Made by a program: the position numbers and the translations under genes. A stretch of 64,000 bases of DNA from Bemisia tabaci. Lineage: Eukaryota > Arthropoda > Insecta > Hemiptera > Aleyrodidae. Under the pieces are notes generated by a model, which saw nothing but the letters and a program-made list of their open reading frames with translations, searched no databases and was not told where the DNA came from. The number at the start of each line of letters is the position of its first letter. Positions within the stretch are counted from its first letter, which is position 1. Shown here piece by piece: positions 21,291-33,272 of this stretch. The DNA is taken from assembly GCF_918797505.1 (NCBI RefSeq), contig NC_092799.1:27590382-27654381 (forward strand), in the 5' to 3' direction.

Positions 21291-24179
21291 TTGAAATTCT
21301 TTGCCCTGATTATGAGCAAGTATTGTCATCCAGAAATAATGGTTCGATGGCTTAGACCCAGGGAGCCCATCAGAGCTGGGCCCTGGGATTATTCTCTGGA
21401 GGACAGGCGATGGAGCTGGCCGTAGGCCGCTTCTCATCCCTGTGGCTCCAGCGTCTCACCGGATTCATGGAGAGACTGGCGATCGAGCGGCATTTGTCCG
21501 CTCCTCATCCCGTCGACCCAGATTCAAACGGTATATGAATTGTGTGCCTTTGTGATCTAATAAAACACACCTTCAGACAACTTATAAAAGTTAACCCTGG
21601 ACGCAAGTAACGAGTTGTCGGGTGTCGTGCCACGACACCCTGGACGCAGTCACAGCTTGGCTACCGCAGCTGCATTGATAGGGACAACTTTCACCGATCT
21701 ACTCTTATTGGAACTCGACACAAAAATGTTTGATCTATGTTTAAGTTTGCGGAGGCTACCTTGGAGGCAGCCTCCGAAAAGAAAGAAGACGAACTTCGAT
21801 AACTTTGAACCAACTTTCATAGGTCCAATGGCCTGCCTAAATTGTAAATTTTGATCTCGTATTTCAACTCGACCCGAAAATATGTGTCTTGGCGTTTAAA
21901 AAATCAACGAAATACGTCAGCTGACCAATTCTTTAATTCAAGTGATTTACCCGTTATAATCAAACGAGTGTAATCCAAAAAACCTGTATAGAAATGTATT
22001 ATATTTCAACCTCAAGAAATTGTTTGCAAAACCCGCAGGAGTTACAATAAAAAAGTAAGCGGTCCTCGGCGATGCTGTTCCCCCCCCCCCCCATTCAAAT
22101 ATTATTGTATAAACCGAGCTGCATCCAGGCAAAGTGTGGCGGCGCGGCACTCGCACTCAGCAGTGCGCGTGGCGTGCTGACACGCCCGCTCGACGCAATT
22201 CCGACTTCGGCCGCTAGTTGCAGTTCGATCGTTCGGTTCCCTATCGCAAATTCTGTGTCGGCGATCGACAATAGTGGCCGGAGCATAGGTCGGGCACCAG
22301 TATTTGATCAAGATTTGTAGAAGACCAACCAGTCCCAGTCATCGGCCCGTCCCGTAAGCACCAGGGCTGAGGCCCGAACCTCCGCGGCTCAGACCCGCAC
22401 TACCACCACGCCCCGGACGCGTACACCAAACTCGGCTCAGACCCGAACCCCCCCCCCCTCCCCACCTCATACCCACTCTCAAACCTTAGACCTGTTCATA
22501 TATATGTGTATGTGAAGCTAATAATTGAGATAGTATAAATAAATATGTGTCATGTAGCCCTCATAGTTCATCCTTTATCAGAATCAAAAAACCACCATGG
22601 AGGCTGATGGAGATTGAATCAGTTGATTGAATAGGAAGTATCTATAACTCGACGTGATTTTTTAATTGACATTGCAGACCGGGCGGCCAATCTTGCCTAA
22701 CGGCTGATTGGTCCCCGGTCAAATATTATTGTGTAAATTCTGTACTGATAATATCCTTCTAGTTGTAAACATAATGGTAGTATAGGTATCTATATAATTA
22801 ATAGAAACAATGAAATGATAGTATTGTAGGCATTATTGTAGCCATAAATAATCAAGGCATCACGGCTGCAATATATCTTAGTGTTCGGCATTCTTCTGCT
22901 TATCGTATTTCAACTAGACACAAAAATGTGTCTTGGCGTTTAAAAAATCGACGAAATACGTCAGCTGACCAATTCTTTAATTGAAAAGATTTTGAAATTA
23001 TTTCCCCTGATTATGAGCAAGTATTGTCATCCAGAAATAATAGTTCGATTGTCTCTGCACACTAATACTCAATGGTAAGCCTCATGTTTCACTCAGACAC
23101 ACTCTATGACGTGTGATGATCTATGTACTATGTGTTCCCACACCCCCGCCCCATTTCAGGTTTACCTAAGTTCAAACTCGTAGGCCCCAGTTTAATGTCA
23201 AACCAGAGCCTTAGCCAGAGCCTTAGACCCAGGGAGCCCATCAGAGCTGGGCCCTGGGATTATTCTCTGGAGGAGAGGCGATGGAGCTGGCCGTAGGCCG
23301 CTTCTCATCCCTGTGGCTCCAGCGTCTCACCGGATTCATGGAGAGACTGGCGATCGAGCGGCATTTGTCCGCTCCTCATCCCGTCGACCCAGATTCAAAC
23401 GGTACATGAATTGTGTGCCTTTGTGATCTAATAAAAGACACCTTCAGACAACTTTTAAAAGTTAACCCTGGACGCAAGTAACGGGTTGTCGGGTGTCGTG
23501 CCACGACACCCTGGACGCAGTAACAGCTTGGCAACTGCAGCTGCCTTAATAGGGACGACTTTCACCGATCTACTCTTATTGGAACTCGACACGAAAAAGG
23601 TTTGATCTATGTTTAGCCCTCATAGTTCATCCTTTATCAGAATCCAAAAACCACCATGGAGGCTGATGGAGATTGAATCAGTTGATTGAATAGGAAGTAT
23701 CTATAACTCGACGTGATTTTTTAATTGACATTGCAGACCGGGCGGCCAATGTGTCTTGGCGTTCAAGAAATCTACTAAATCCGTCAGCTGACCAATTCTT
23801 TAATTCAATTGATTTAGAAACAATTTGCCCTGATTATGAGCAAGTATTAGCCACGTGTGTGACTATGAGTTCCTGCGTACGCTAGAAGCGATTTTGGAAA
23901 TTTTAAATTATGAATGCGCCATATCTTATCTGACCCCTCCCCATTTCTTGGTCCCCCCCCCCTTTGAGGCAGGGGCTACCAGCTGGGGTCCGCAGGATTG
24001 CTAAACCTGTGACGGTACTGAGTACAGTCCCCCATACGGGACACACGAGCTCACTACAAACCACCCCCCTCACAATTTCTCACTAAATTATTTATCAATA
24101 AACAAAATCTAAATCATCAATTATGATTTGTATTCTGACTTTTCATGTGTAGAAAATTTCTTAAAAAAAAAAAAAAAAA

Positions 24180-27100
24180 ATTGACTAAGCTTCGCGGGTG
24201 CGTCAGACTCGAACCTGTAGGTATCCGGGCAACTCGCGGTATTTCATTACAATCTCTTCAGTGAAAGCCTCCTCTAGACAGTCCCAAAGAAAAATAACGA
24301 CTTTTTCCGAAAAAAGGGCGTCGTCGGAGGGCCTCGGCGGAGCCGTTCCCGGCAACGAGGGCCAGATTTCACCTTACGAAACCACGTGCAGCCCGTCAAC
24401 AGGTGTCTCATGGAGAAGTCCTATTACCTGCCGGCTTCAACCAAGGATCGCACTTGAAATTTTAAGAGGATCTCCTCAGAACTCAATCCCCTTACCACCT
24501 CTCAGAAGTAAAGAGGGTGAGGGTTTTGTTTTCTTTTTGACTACGAGATTGTCAACAGGGTTGCTCCCGACCTAGATGAGAGATGAGACCCATTGCATGT
24601 GTCACGTGGAAAACAATTTTGTCCGGACTCGATGACAAACGATGCATTCTAGAGGACGGAGTAAACACTCGAAACAGGTATTTTTACCCGTTATAACCAA
24701 ACGAGTGTAATCCAAAAAACCTGTATAGAAATGTATTATATTTAAACCTCAAGAAATTGTTTGCAAAACCCGCAGGAGTTAGGGTAAAAAAGTAAGCGGG
24801 CCTCGGCGATGCAGTTCCCAGCAACGGGGGCCAGATCTCACCTTACGAAACAAACTAGGTGCAGCCCTTTTACAGGTGTCACAGGGAGATGTACGAGTGC
24901 GAGAAGTTCCTCTGTAAGTGAGATGTGCAATGCATTCTATCATCGGTCATTGAAATTGGTGAGAAACAGGTTGGTGGAGTCACAGAAAGAGAAGATTCAA
25001 TGGGAGACCGCTATTTGGAGTAGCTTGCGATAGAAGTGAAAATAAATTCTAAATTATAGCATTGCAACGTCAATCAACCCACACGGCTCCCTACCAACTT
25101 TTATAGGTCCAATGGCCTGCCTAAATTGTAAATTTTGATCTCGTATTTCAACTCGACCCGAAAATGTGTCTTGGCGTTTAAAAAATCAACGAAATACGTC
25201 AGCTGACCAATTTCTTAATTCAAGTGATTTTGAAATTCTTTGCCCTGATTATGAGCAAGTATTGTCATCCAGAAATAATGGTTCGATGGTCTCTGCACAC
25301 TAATACTCAGTGGTAAGCCTCATGTTTTACTCAGACACACTCTATGACGTGTGATGATCTATGTACTTTGTGTTCCCACACCCCCGCCCATTTCAGGTTT
25401 ACCTAAGTTCAAACTCGTAGGCCCCAGTTTAATGTCAATTTAAGTCGTTTTCGCGTAGGATACCGTTTTTTTAATTTGTAAATATTCATTGATTGTAAGG
25501 TTCAGCAAGCAACTTGTTGCGTTATTGTATTCAGAAGTGGACCCAAATCATCACAGAAGACGCAGCCACGTTTGTGACTATGAGTGCCTGCGTACGCTAG
25601 AAGCGATTTTGGAAATTTTAAATTATGAATGCGCCATATCTTATCTGACCCCTCCCCATTTCTTGGCCCCCCCCCCCTTTGAGGCAGGGGCTACCAGCTG
25701 GGGTCCGCAGGATTGCTAAACCTGTGACGGTACTGAGTACAGTCCCCCATACGGGACACACGAGCTCACTACAAACCACCCCCCTCACAATTTCTCACTA
25801 AATTATTTATCAATAAACAAAATCTAAATCATCAATTATGATTTGTATTCTGATTTTTCATGTGTAGAAAATTTCTTAAAAAAAAAAAAAAATTGACTCA
25901 GCTTCGCGGGTGCGTCAGACTCGAACCTGTAGGTATCCGAGCAACTTGCGGTATATCATTACAATCTCTTCAGTGAAAGTCTCCTCTAGACAGTCCCAAA
26001 GAAAAATAACGGCTTTTTCCGAAAAAAGGGCGTCGTCGGAGGGCCTCGGCGGAGCCGTTCCCGGCAACGAGGGCCAGATTTCACCTTACGAAACCACGTG
26101 CAGCCCGTCAACAGGTGTCTCATGGAGAAGTCCTATTACCTGCCGGCTTCAACCAAGGATCGCACTTGAAAATTTAAGAGGATCTCCTCAGAACTCCATC
26201 CCCTCACCACCTCTCAGAAGTAAAGAGGGTGAGGGTTTTGTTTTCTTTTTGACTACGAGATTGTCAACAGGGTTGCTCCCGACCTAGATGAGAGATGAGA
26301 CCCATTGCATGTGTCACGTGGAAAACAATTTTGTCCGGACTCGATGACAAACGATGCATTCTAGAGGACGGAGTAAACACTCGAAACAGGTATTTTTACC
26401 CGTTATAACCAAACGAGTGTAATCCAAAAAACCTGTATAGAAATGTATTATATTTAAACCTCAAGAAATTGTTTGCAAAACCCGCAGGAGTTAGGGTAAA
26501 AAAGTAAGCGGGCCTCGGCGATGCAGTTCCCAGCAACGGGGGCCAGATCTCACCTTACGAAACAAACTAGGTGCAGCCCTTTTACAGGTGTCACAGGGAG
26601 ATGTACGAGTGCGAGAAGTTCCTCTGTAAGTGAGATGTGCAATGCATTCTATCATCGGTCATTGAAATTGGTGAGAAACAGGTTGGTGGAGTCACAGAAA
26701 GAGAAGATTCAATGGGAGACCGCTATTTGGAGTAGCTTGCGATAGAAGTGAAAATAAATTCTAAATTATAGCATTGCAACGTCAATCAACCCACACGGCT
26801 CCCTACCAACTTTTATAGGTCCAATGGCCTGCCTAAATTGTAAATTTTGATCTCGTATTTCAACTCGACCCGAAAATGTGTCTTGGCGTTTAAAAAATCA
26901 ACGAAATACGTCAGCTGACCAATTTCTTAATTCAAGTGATTTTGAAATTCTTTGCCCTGATTATGAGCAAGTATTGTCATCCAGAAATAATGGTTCGATG
27001 GTCTCTGCACACTAATACTCAGTGGTAAGCCTCATGTTTTACTCTCAGACACACTCTATGACGTGTGATGATCTATGTACTTTGTGTTCCCACACCCCCG

Positions 27101-27930
27101 CCCATTTCAGGTTTACCTAAGTTCAAACTCGTAGGCCCCAGTTTAATGTCAATTTAAGTCGTTTTCGCGTAGGATACCGTTTTTTTAATTTGTAAATATT
27201 CATTGATTGTAAGGTTCAGCAAGCAACTTGTTGCGTTATTGTATTCAGAAGTGGACCCAAATCATCACAGAAGACGCAGCCACGTTTGTGACTATGAGTG
27301 CCTGCGTACGCTAGAAGCGATTTTGGAAATTTTAAATTATGAATGCGCCATATCTTATCTGACCCCTCCCCATTTCTTGGCCCCCCCCCCCTTTGAGGCA
27401 GGGGCTACCAGCTGGGGTCCGCAGGATTGCTAAACCTGTGACGGTACTGAGTACAGTCCCCCATACGGGACACACGAGCTCACTACAAACCACCCCCCTC
27501 ACAATTTCTCACTAAATTATTTATCAATAAACAAAATCTAAATCATCAATTATGATTTGTATTCTGATTTTTCATGTGTAGAAAATTTCTTAAAAAAAAA
27601 AAAAAATTGACTCAGCTTCGCGGGTGCGTCAGACTCGAACCTGTAGGTATCCGAGCAACTTGCGGTATATCATTACAATCTCTTCAGTGAAAGTCTCCTC
27701 TAGACAGTCCCAAAGAAAAATAACGGCTTTTTCCGAAAAAAGGGCGTCGTCGGAGGGCCTCGGCGGAGCCGTTCCCGGCAACGAGGGCCAGATTTCACCT
27801 TACGAAACCACGTGCAGCCCGTCAACAGGTGTCTCATGGAGAAGTCCTATTACCTGCCGGCTTCAACCAAGGATCGCACTTGAAAATTTAAGAGGATCTC
27901 CTCAGAACTCCATCCCCTCACCACCTCTCA
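24180..27930. repeat. 1.71-kb tandem duplication, 2.2 copies
   Basis: Equivalent frames start at 24198, 25910 and 27624, at 24809 and 26521, and at 25489 and 27203. This gives a period of 1,712-1,714 bp. The third copy is cut near 27934, where ctcagaag is joined to tggacccaaatcatcacagc. Each unit contains a box-B/A-tract block, a 74-aa frame (SVSEMCNAFYHRSLKLVRNR) and a recombinant Argonaute module a. Confidence 0.9.
25495..25719 (+). pseudogene. Argonaute-like module a, recombinant copies (also 27209-27433)
   Basis: The frame KQLVALLYSEVDPNHHRRRS...LEAILEILNYEC leads into the AISYLTPPHF module, as at 11357. It is duplicated exactly by the 1.71-kb tandem event. No GKPAFYR end and no module b follow. 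Confidence 0.4.
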
Positions 27931-28272
27931 GAAGTGGACCCAAATCATCACAGCAGACGCAGCCACGTGTGTGACTATGAGTGCCTGCGTACGCTAGAAG
28001 CGATTTTGGAAATTTTAAATTATGAATGCGCCATATCTTATCCGACCCCTCCCCATTTCTTGGCCCCCCCCCTTTGAGGCAGGGGCTACCAGCTGGGGTC
28101 CGCAGGATTGCTAAACCTGTGACGGTACTGAGTACAGTCCCCCATACGGGACACACGAGCTCACTACAAACCACCCCCCTCACAATTTCTCACTAAATTA
28201 TTTATCAATAAACAAAATCTAAATCATCAATTATGATTTGTATTCTGACTTTTCATGTGTAGAAAATTTCTT

Positions 28273-28345
28273 AAAAAAAAAAAAAAAAATTGACTAAGCT
28301 TCGCGGGTGCGTCAGACTCGAACCTGTAGGTATCCGGGCAACTCG
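28273..28345 (-). repeat. Box-B-like motif followed by a T-run (repeated module)
   Basis: Read on the minus strand, this block has GGTTCGAGTC, matching the Pol III internal box B. It continues to gacgcacccgcgaagctgag and ends in a run of about 17 T. The same block is at 2063-2125, 3564-3627, 17104-17165, 24163-24222, 25878-25937 and 27592-27650. A clear box A is not visible upstream. It may be the tail of a tRNA-derived SINE. Confidence 0.35.
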
Positions 28346-28895
28346 CGGTATATCATTACAATCTCTTCAGTGAAAGTCTCCTCTAGACAGTCCCAAAGAA
28401 AAATAACGGCTTTTTCTGAAAAAAGGGCGTTGTCGGAGGGCCTCGGCGGAGCCGTTCCCGGCAACGAGGGCCAGATTTCACCTTACGAAACCACGTGCAG
28501 CCCGTCAACAGGTGTCTCATGGAGAAGTCCTATTACCTGCCGGCTTCAACCACAGCAACGGGGGCCAGATCTCACCTTACGAAACAAACTAGGTGCAGCC
28601 CGTTAACAGGTGTCACATGGAGATGTACGAGTGCGAGAAGTTCCTCTGTAAGTGAGATGTGCAGTGCATTCTATCATCGGTCATTGAAATTGGTGAGAAA
28701 CAGGTTGGTGGAGTCGCAAAAAGAGAAGATTCAATGGGAGACCGCTTTTTCGAGTAGCTTGCGATAGAAGTGAAAATAAATTCTAAATTATAGCATCACG
28801 TCATCAATCACCCCACACGGCTCCCTGAACCATGGGTTCAACCAAACACCTCCATCCCGCTGACCGCTTCCATCCCCATATACGCAATTAAGCGA

Positions 28896-29264
28896 ATGAG
28901 CTTTGAAGAATGCGCGTTTGTGAGTTTGTTCGAAATACTAATTGAGATGGAAATCGGTCTCAGGGCGCAACTTGTTGCGTTAATGTATTCAGAAGATGAC
29001 CCGATTCATCACAGCAGGCGCAGCCACACCACATCACTTGAGCACCCACAAAATAATCGAAGAGAATTCTATTTGAATCTTCGAAATTATTTATGTCCCT
29101 TTTACCGTTCCTTTCAAAGTACCTATCTTAAAAAGTCAATCCGATTAGCTCATTCACCTTCAGTTGTCCTAATTTTGATCTCGTATTTCGTTTTGTCATT
29201 TGTTTTGAGAATATTTAAGTTTGTAATTGTGTTAAAAAAAGTAGTTTTCTTTTCTCGTCAATAA
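28896..29264 (+). pseudogene. 122-codon frame with a divergent Argonaute module a
   Basis: The frame begins MSFEECAFVSLFEIL and enters a diverged version of module a (RAQLVALMYSEDDPIHHSRR). It then leaves for PQNNRREFYLNLRNYLCPFY and a hydrophobic tail. The opening resembles sequence at 30335-30385 (IEECVFVSLL), so a second family member may be nearby. This copy is clearly older than the mosaic copies and may reflect the source locus. No intact domain. Confidence 0.35.
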
Positions 29265-29277
29265 AGTTGACTCTTAT

Positions 29278-29469
29278 ATGTTCAAATTTGCTCTATTTAT
29301 TCCTACCTGCAAAACGCCGAAGCTCCTTCAAATTATGGGCCTCGAGGCCATACGGGAGGTTCTACGACAAATGGAACTAGCCTTGATCAAGTCCAGTGAT
29401 TCGGAGCTCAAACTCTCCATGGAACCGACTTCAGCAAAATTGCTGAACAGGTTTGCTCAACAAAATTGA
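29278..29469 (+). pseudogene. 63-codon frame shared with 8750
   Basis: Reads TPKLLQIMGLEAIREVLRQM then LALIKSSDSELKLSMEPTSA and LLNRFAQQN, stop. Unlike the 8.75-kb copy it is uninterrupted. It is probably a helical exon of an unidentified gene. The right edge of the mosaic lies just after it. Confidence 0.35.
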
Positions 29470-29479
29470 CGAGGTTTAT

Positions 29480-30387
29480 GTAGCTCTCTTATATACGATT
29501 CAAGGAATGCGAGAAAAGTTGGTGAACAGGTTTGCTCAACTTCTAGACCCTAAACACTCCGCAGAGCATAAAAAAAGAGAGATAATCGAAGATCGAAGAG
29601 AAAATTTCAAAAACAAAGGATCCTGAATACAGGATGAATTTCTTCTGCCTTCCATTAATCCAACTGATTTGTTAAAATGGCTTCGCAGTAGGTACATAGG
29701 TTTGTAGGTACACTTCTTGTGTAAATTCTTAAATTTTTGTTATACTATTTCTTGTTATTATCTACTGTGCATCGCACAAGGCGATTCAAATATTTCAAAT
29801 ATCAAGCGGAACTTAAGGGAGAAAAACTCCGCGATGGTCCTCCCATGAATTCCCGGCAAAGAAGGCTCCAGGAATTTAGGCTCAGGAACATGGCCTGAAC
29901 TACTCATAGTCTGCCAACGTTCGCGTTCGAGCAGCCGCTGTGCCCGCGCCTCTGCGCCTTGGGAGACTAACATTAGCGAAGCGAGTTGTAAAAATTCCCG
30001 GAGGCAGGTATGTAAAAGCTAATCTCTCTTTCGAGAAATCATTGAAGAAGAACGCAATTAATATTAGCCTGTATTGAGAAGAAATTGATTGCGCGCCTCG
30101 AACGAGAGGATGATTTCGAGAAAAGTTCGATACTCCCGATGGAAACTTGTTTGACTCCGCCAACAGCACTGCAAGAGCTTCTGCTACTTTTGCATAAGTG
30201 CGGCATTAAACAAAAGTTGGGAAATAAGAAATGTTGTGGGAAATAAAACCCTTGATCGGTTATACCATAACAGCCCGGACTCTCTCTCTGCCATATGTTT
30301 GCGAGTTAGACCCGCTTCCATTGTTCGAATATGCGATTAGGCAATCGAATATTGAAGAATGTGTGTTCGTAAGTTTGCTATAAAGTT
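29480..30387. other. Mostly unique non-coding DNA
   Basis: No gene supported. ORFs of 71-89 codons exist on the minus strand but look like chance frames. A stretch near 30310-30385 resembles 28865-28930 (gcttccat...cgcaattaagc / gcgattaggc...gaagaatg), a diverged duplicate. Confidence 0.4.
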
Positions 30388-30702
30388 TTAATCGTCGTGG
30401 CGAATTAAGAATTGAAACATTTTCTGGATCAAGACACGCTGCACATAAAATCCCCGTCGGTTTCTAGGATTCGAATAAGTCTCCTCTAGAAACAGTTGTA
30501 CTCTTACACTACCAGGATCTGTATATTCGTGTTCCACTAGGAAGTTCCATAACAGATGGGTAGCATCTGTATCTCCTAGCTCTTCGAAATTTGTTTGCCT
30601 GGCCAAAATGGTGAGGTCTCGAAGTAATGGACAAATGCTGTGCAACATTGGGAACATGGTACCTAGATTCAATTTGTCCGTCGGTTTGCACGAAAACAAC
30701 AC
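30388..30702 (-). CDS. 104-aa exon-like frame, unrecognised
   Basis: The frame reads LGTMFPMLHSICPLLRDLTI and continues LARQTNFEELGDTDATHLLW ... GFYVQRVLIQKMFQFLIRHDD, stop. Composition is like a real globular helical protein, and the other frames over it are much poorer. No ATG context or splice donor could be chosen with confidence, so it may be a terminal exon or a pseudogene. No family recognised; it is single copy in the window. Confidence 0.35.
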   Translation of the reverse strand: MLFSCKPTDKLNLGTMFPMLHSICPLLRDLTILARQTNFEELGDTDATHLLWNFLVEHEYTDPGSVRVQLFLEETYSNPRNRRGFYVQRVLIQKMFQFLIRHDD

Positions 30703-31120
30703 GATGTTGATTTTTTCGGTATCCTAATGACAAGCGCCGAAAAAAATACAACTGTCAGCAGCTAACAAAAACGAAAATATAGCACAATACCGAGCAATCA
30801 ACGCAACAACGAAACACGGATGGTAAGGACTGAGGAAAATGAAGATCGAAATTTAGTCGGTTCCGAAGGAGTAAAAAAGAGGGGATGATTTGGATGTTGA
30901 AAAGCAAAGGAATCACACGGTCACGGTTATTAAAAATAAGATCACGATAAGATCAGTTTAAATATTCAGTGACCCCTCTCCGATCCGATTGAAAATACTT
31001 ACTTTTTGACAAAGAAAAACCACCCTCCCCTTTCTTTGGCGTCTTTGCGGAACTCGTTCTCGAGTGTCTTTGGTGAGCTCGTTCTCGAGTGTCTTTGATC
31101 AGCGCGTTCTGACACTTTTA
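30703..31120. other. Non-coding; short duplicated motif
   Basis: No gene. At about 31050-31110 a near-direct repeat (gtctttg...ctcgttctcgagt) occurs two to three times, just before the 480-bp repeats begin. Confidence 0.4.
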
Positions 31121-32690
31121 CCGATTACCCAAGGTTTTGAAAGGAAAACAAAAGTGGACGATTTCATGTTTCTCGCATATATTTTGTATAGTGTTTCGTC
31201 TACATTTTTTGTGTATATTTTTTAATTTTTGTTATACTATTTCTTATTATTAAAGCTTTACTCGCGAGTCATACCTTATATCGACAACTTTTATGTTCTT
31301 GGCCGAACATTCGAAGATATGCTTCAAAATCTGTCGCCACCACCACAAAAAAGAAAATTTGGTTTTGAGTGGAAACAAAAGTGGACTATTTCGTGAAAAG
31401 TGCGATAAGTACACTCAGTTTTGATCCTCGATTTCACTAGTTCGTTCTCGTATTAAACATATCTCACATTCGCCAGTGAGGTATTATAACCGCGATCAAC
31501 TTTACCAGCAATGAATTTGTATGATTTGAGCAGGGCTGCCCATCCGATTACCCATTTTTGAGACGACGATTGACCACCGGATTGTTTTTCCCTCACCAAT
31601 TACCGAAGGTTTTGAGTGGAAAACAAAAGTGGACGATTTCATGTTTCTTGCATATATTTTGTATAGTGTTTCGTCTACATTTCTTGTGAATATTTTTTAA
31701 TTTTTGTTATACTATTTATTATTATTAAAGCTTTACTCGCGAGTTATATCTTATATCGACGACTTATAGGCCGAACATTCGAAGATATCCTCCAAAATCT
31801 GCCACCACCACCACCAAAAAGAAAATCTGGTTATGAGTGGAAAACAAAAGTGGACGATTTCGCGAAAAAGTGCGATAAGTACACTCAGTTTTGATCCTCG
31901 ATTTGACTCGTTTTTCTCATATTAAACATATCTCACGTTCACCAGTGAGGTAAATAATCGCTGCCTGGCTTCATCGTTGAGGGACATTTGGCATTAATTA
32001 AGCATGCAGCGACCACAGATAGAATCTTATAGAAGACGGATTCTGAGGGGGAAGAAAACAGTCTTAAAATTTCCTATTTGCTTATACTCACAAGAGCTAC
32101 CCTTTGAGTTGTGTCTTAACGGGCATAGAATTTGTCAACCGAAACTTCTGAAAACGGTTGACCGCCCTTTGCAAAAATGACGAGAGCAATCGATCCGGAC
32201 GATAGACAAAATTAACGAGGTTTATGAGGCTTTCTCATATACTCAATTATGCGAGCAAAGTTGCTGAACAGGTGAACGATTTCATGTTTCTTGCATAAAT
32301 TTTGTATAGTGTTTCGTCTACATTTCTTGTGAATATTTTTAAATTTTTGATATGCTATTTTTTATTATTAGAGCTTTACTCGCGAGTCATACCTTTTATC
32401 GACGACTTATAGGTCGAATATTCGAAGATATGCTCCAAAATCTGCCACCACCACCTCCAAAAAGAAAATCTGCTTTTGAGTGGAAAACAAAACCGGCTCA
32501 GTTTTGATCCTCGATTTCACTAGTTCGTTCTCGTATTAAACATATCTCACATTCACCAGTGAGGTATTATAACCGCGATCAACTTTACCAGCAATGAATT
32601 TGTATGATTACAGCAGGGCTGCCGATCCGATTACCCATTTTTAAGACGACGATTAAGCAACGGATTGTTTTTCCCTCACCGATTACCCGA
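31121..32690. repeat. About 480-bp repeat, three diverged copies
   Basis: Units start near 31121, 31599 and 32273. Each runs from accgattacc-aggttttgagtgg-aaacaaaagtggacgatttc, through gtttcgtctacattt and a proline-rich frame, to cattcaccagtgaggtattataaccgcgatcaac. A fourth unit begins at 32679 and turns into the satellite block B. Divergence between copies is clearly greater than within the satellite, so this is the older stage of the same array. Confidence 0.75.
31733..31894 (+). pseudogene. Proline-rich exon-like frame in the 480-bp repeat
   Basis: The 53-codon open frame reads LLASYILYRRLIGRTFEDIL, then QNLPPPPPKRKSGYEWKTKV and ends KKCDKYTQF, stop. Related copies are at about 31257-31397 (PPPQKRKFGFEWK), 32376-32510 and 9205-9330. 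The best-kept core is GRTFEDMLQNLPPPPPKRK, which suggests a fragment of a real protein. The family is not recognised. Confidence 0.35.
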
Positions 32691-33272
32691 GGTTTTGAGT
32701 GAAAAACAAAAGTGGACGATTTCGTGTTTCTTGCATGTATTTTGTATAGTGTTTCGTCTACATTTCTTATGTGTATTTTTTTTTTTTTTTCATCACTCTC
32801 AAATAGGGGGAAAACCGAGGGACCACCTCCAAAATGGAGGAAAAGAGAGAGGGGGGCTAACTTGGGGAGGGGGATGCACCAAATGCCTTCTGGGCTTTTT
32901 GGAGGTTCCTCAGACCACGAGAAAGATAAAACCTAATGGCGCGTGAAATCCATCATCGGAAACTCTCAAAAGGGGCGCATTTATTGAAACTTTCAAAATC
33001 AAGATGACAAATCGAATAGCGACTTGGTTCGTCCGCGCTCATACGTCGAAGGAGCAGAGTCAAGCCTTACTAAACGAGGAACTGGGTGACAGACTCGATT
33101 GCTGCTGGTTCCGGCCGCGAACCCCATCAAATGCAAAACACGAAAAACTGTGGAGGAACGCGAACCGAAAAACCAGACAGCGAAATGTATTGATGAAGCA
33201 TAGAAACAAAATGTGCGAGAAGAGCATGGAGGAGGGCAAATGTGCGGTGAGGCAAGGGGAGGCATGTGAATC

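Larger units (their letters stand above)
15600..23760. repeat. Sub-array of the ggacgcaagtaac / attcaaatattattg modules
   Basis: A block of about 1.1 kb recurs at 15600-16690, 18990-20095 and 21590-22690. A half copy is at 17630-18365 and a decayed one at 23460-23750. Its first part holds the 79-aa frame MSGVVPRHPGRSHSLATA. Its second part is GC-rich, open on both strands (YWCPTYAPATIVDRRHR on minus), and ends in a C-tract, aataaat and the gaggctgatggagattgaat module. A perfect 10-bp hairpin, gggtgtcgtgccacgacaccc, lies at 15629-15649 and in each copy. The aataaat and intact ends give it a retroposon look, but I could not find matching termini. Confidence 0.6.
441..29480. repeat. 29-kb mosaic of shuffled, tandemly duplicated modules
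   Basis: A limited set of modules of 100-700 bp recurs throughout, in the same orientation but in changing order. Examples are: gtaggccccagtttaatgtc (441, 4690, 6682, 11268, 14143, 25420, 27133); the Argonaute-like exon pieces; the ggcatttgtccgctcctc block; a C-tract hairpin block; a box-B/A-tract block (2040, 3540, 17100, 24160, 25870, 27590, 28270); and a cctggacgcaagtaac block (15600, 18990, 21590, 23460). Copies are nearly identical, differing by single bases and homopolymer length, so amplification is recent. Many module borders look like splice sites: ttattttccag, ccccatttcag, attgacattgcag, and gtaagcctc after an open frame. This suggests that gene fragments with introns were the raw material. 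No intact multi-exon gene could be assembled from any copy. Confidence 0.85.
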
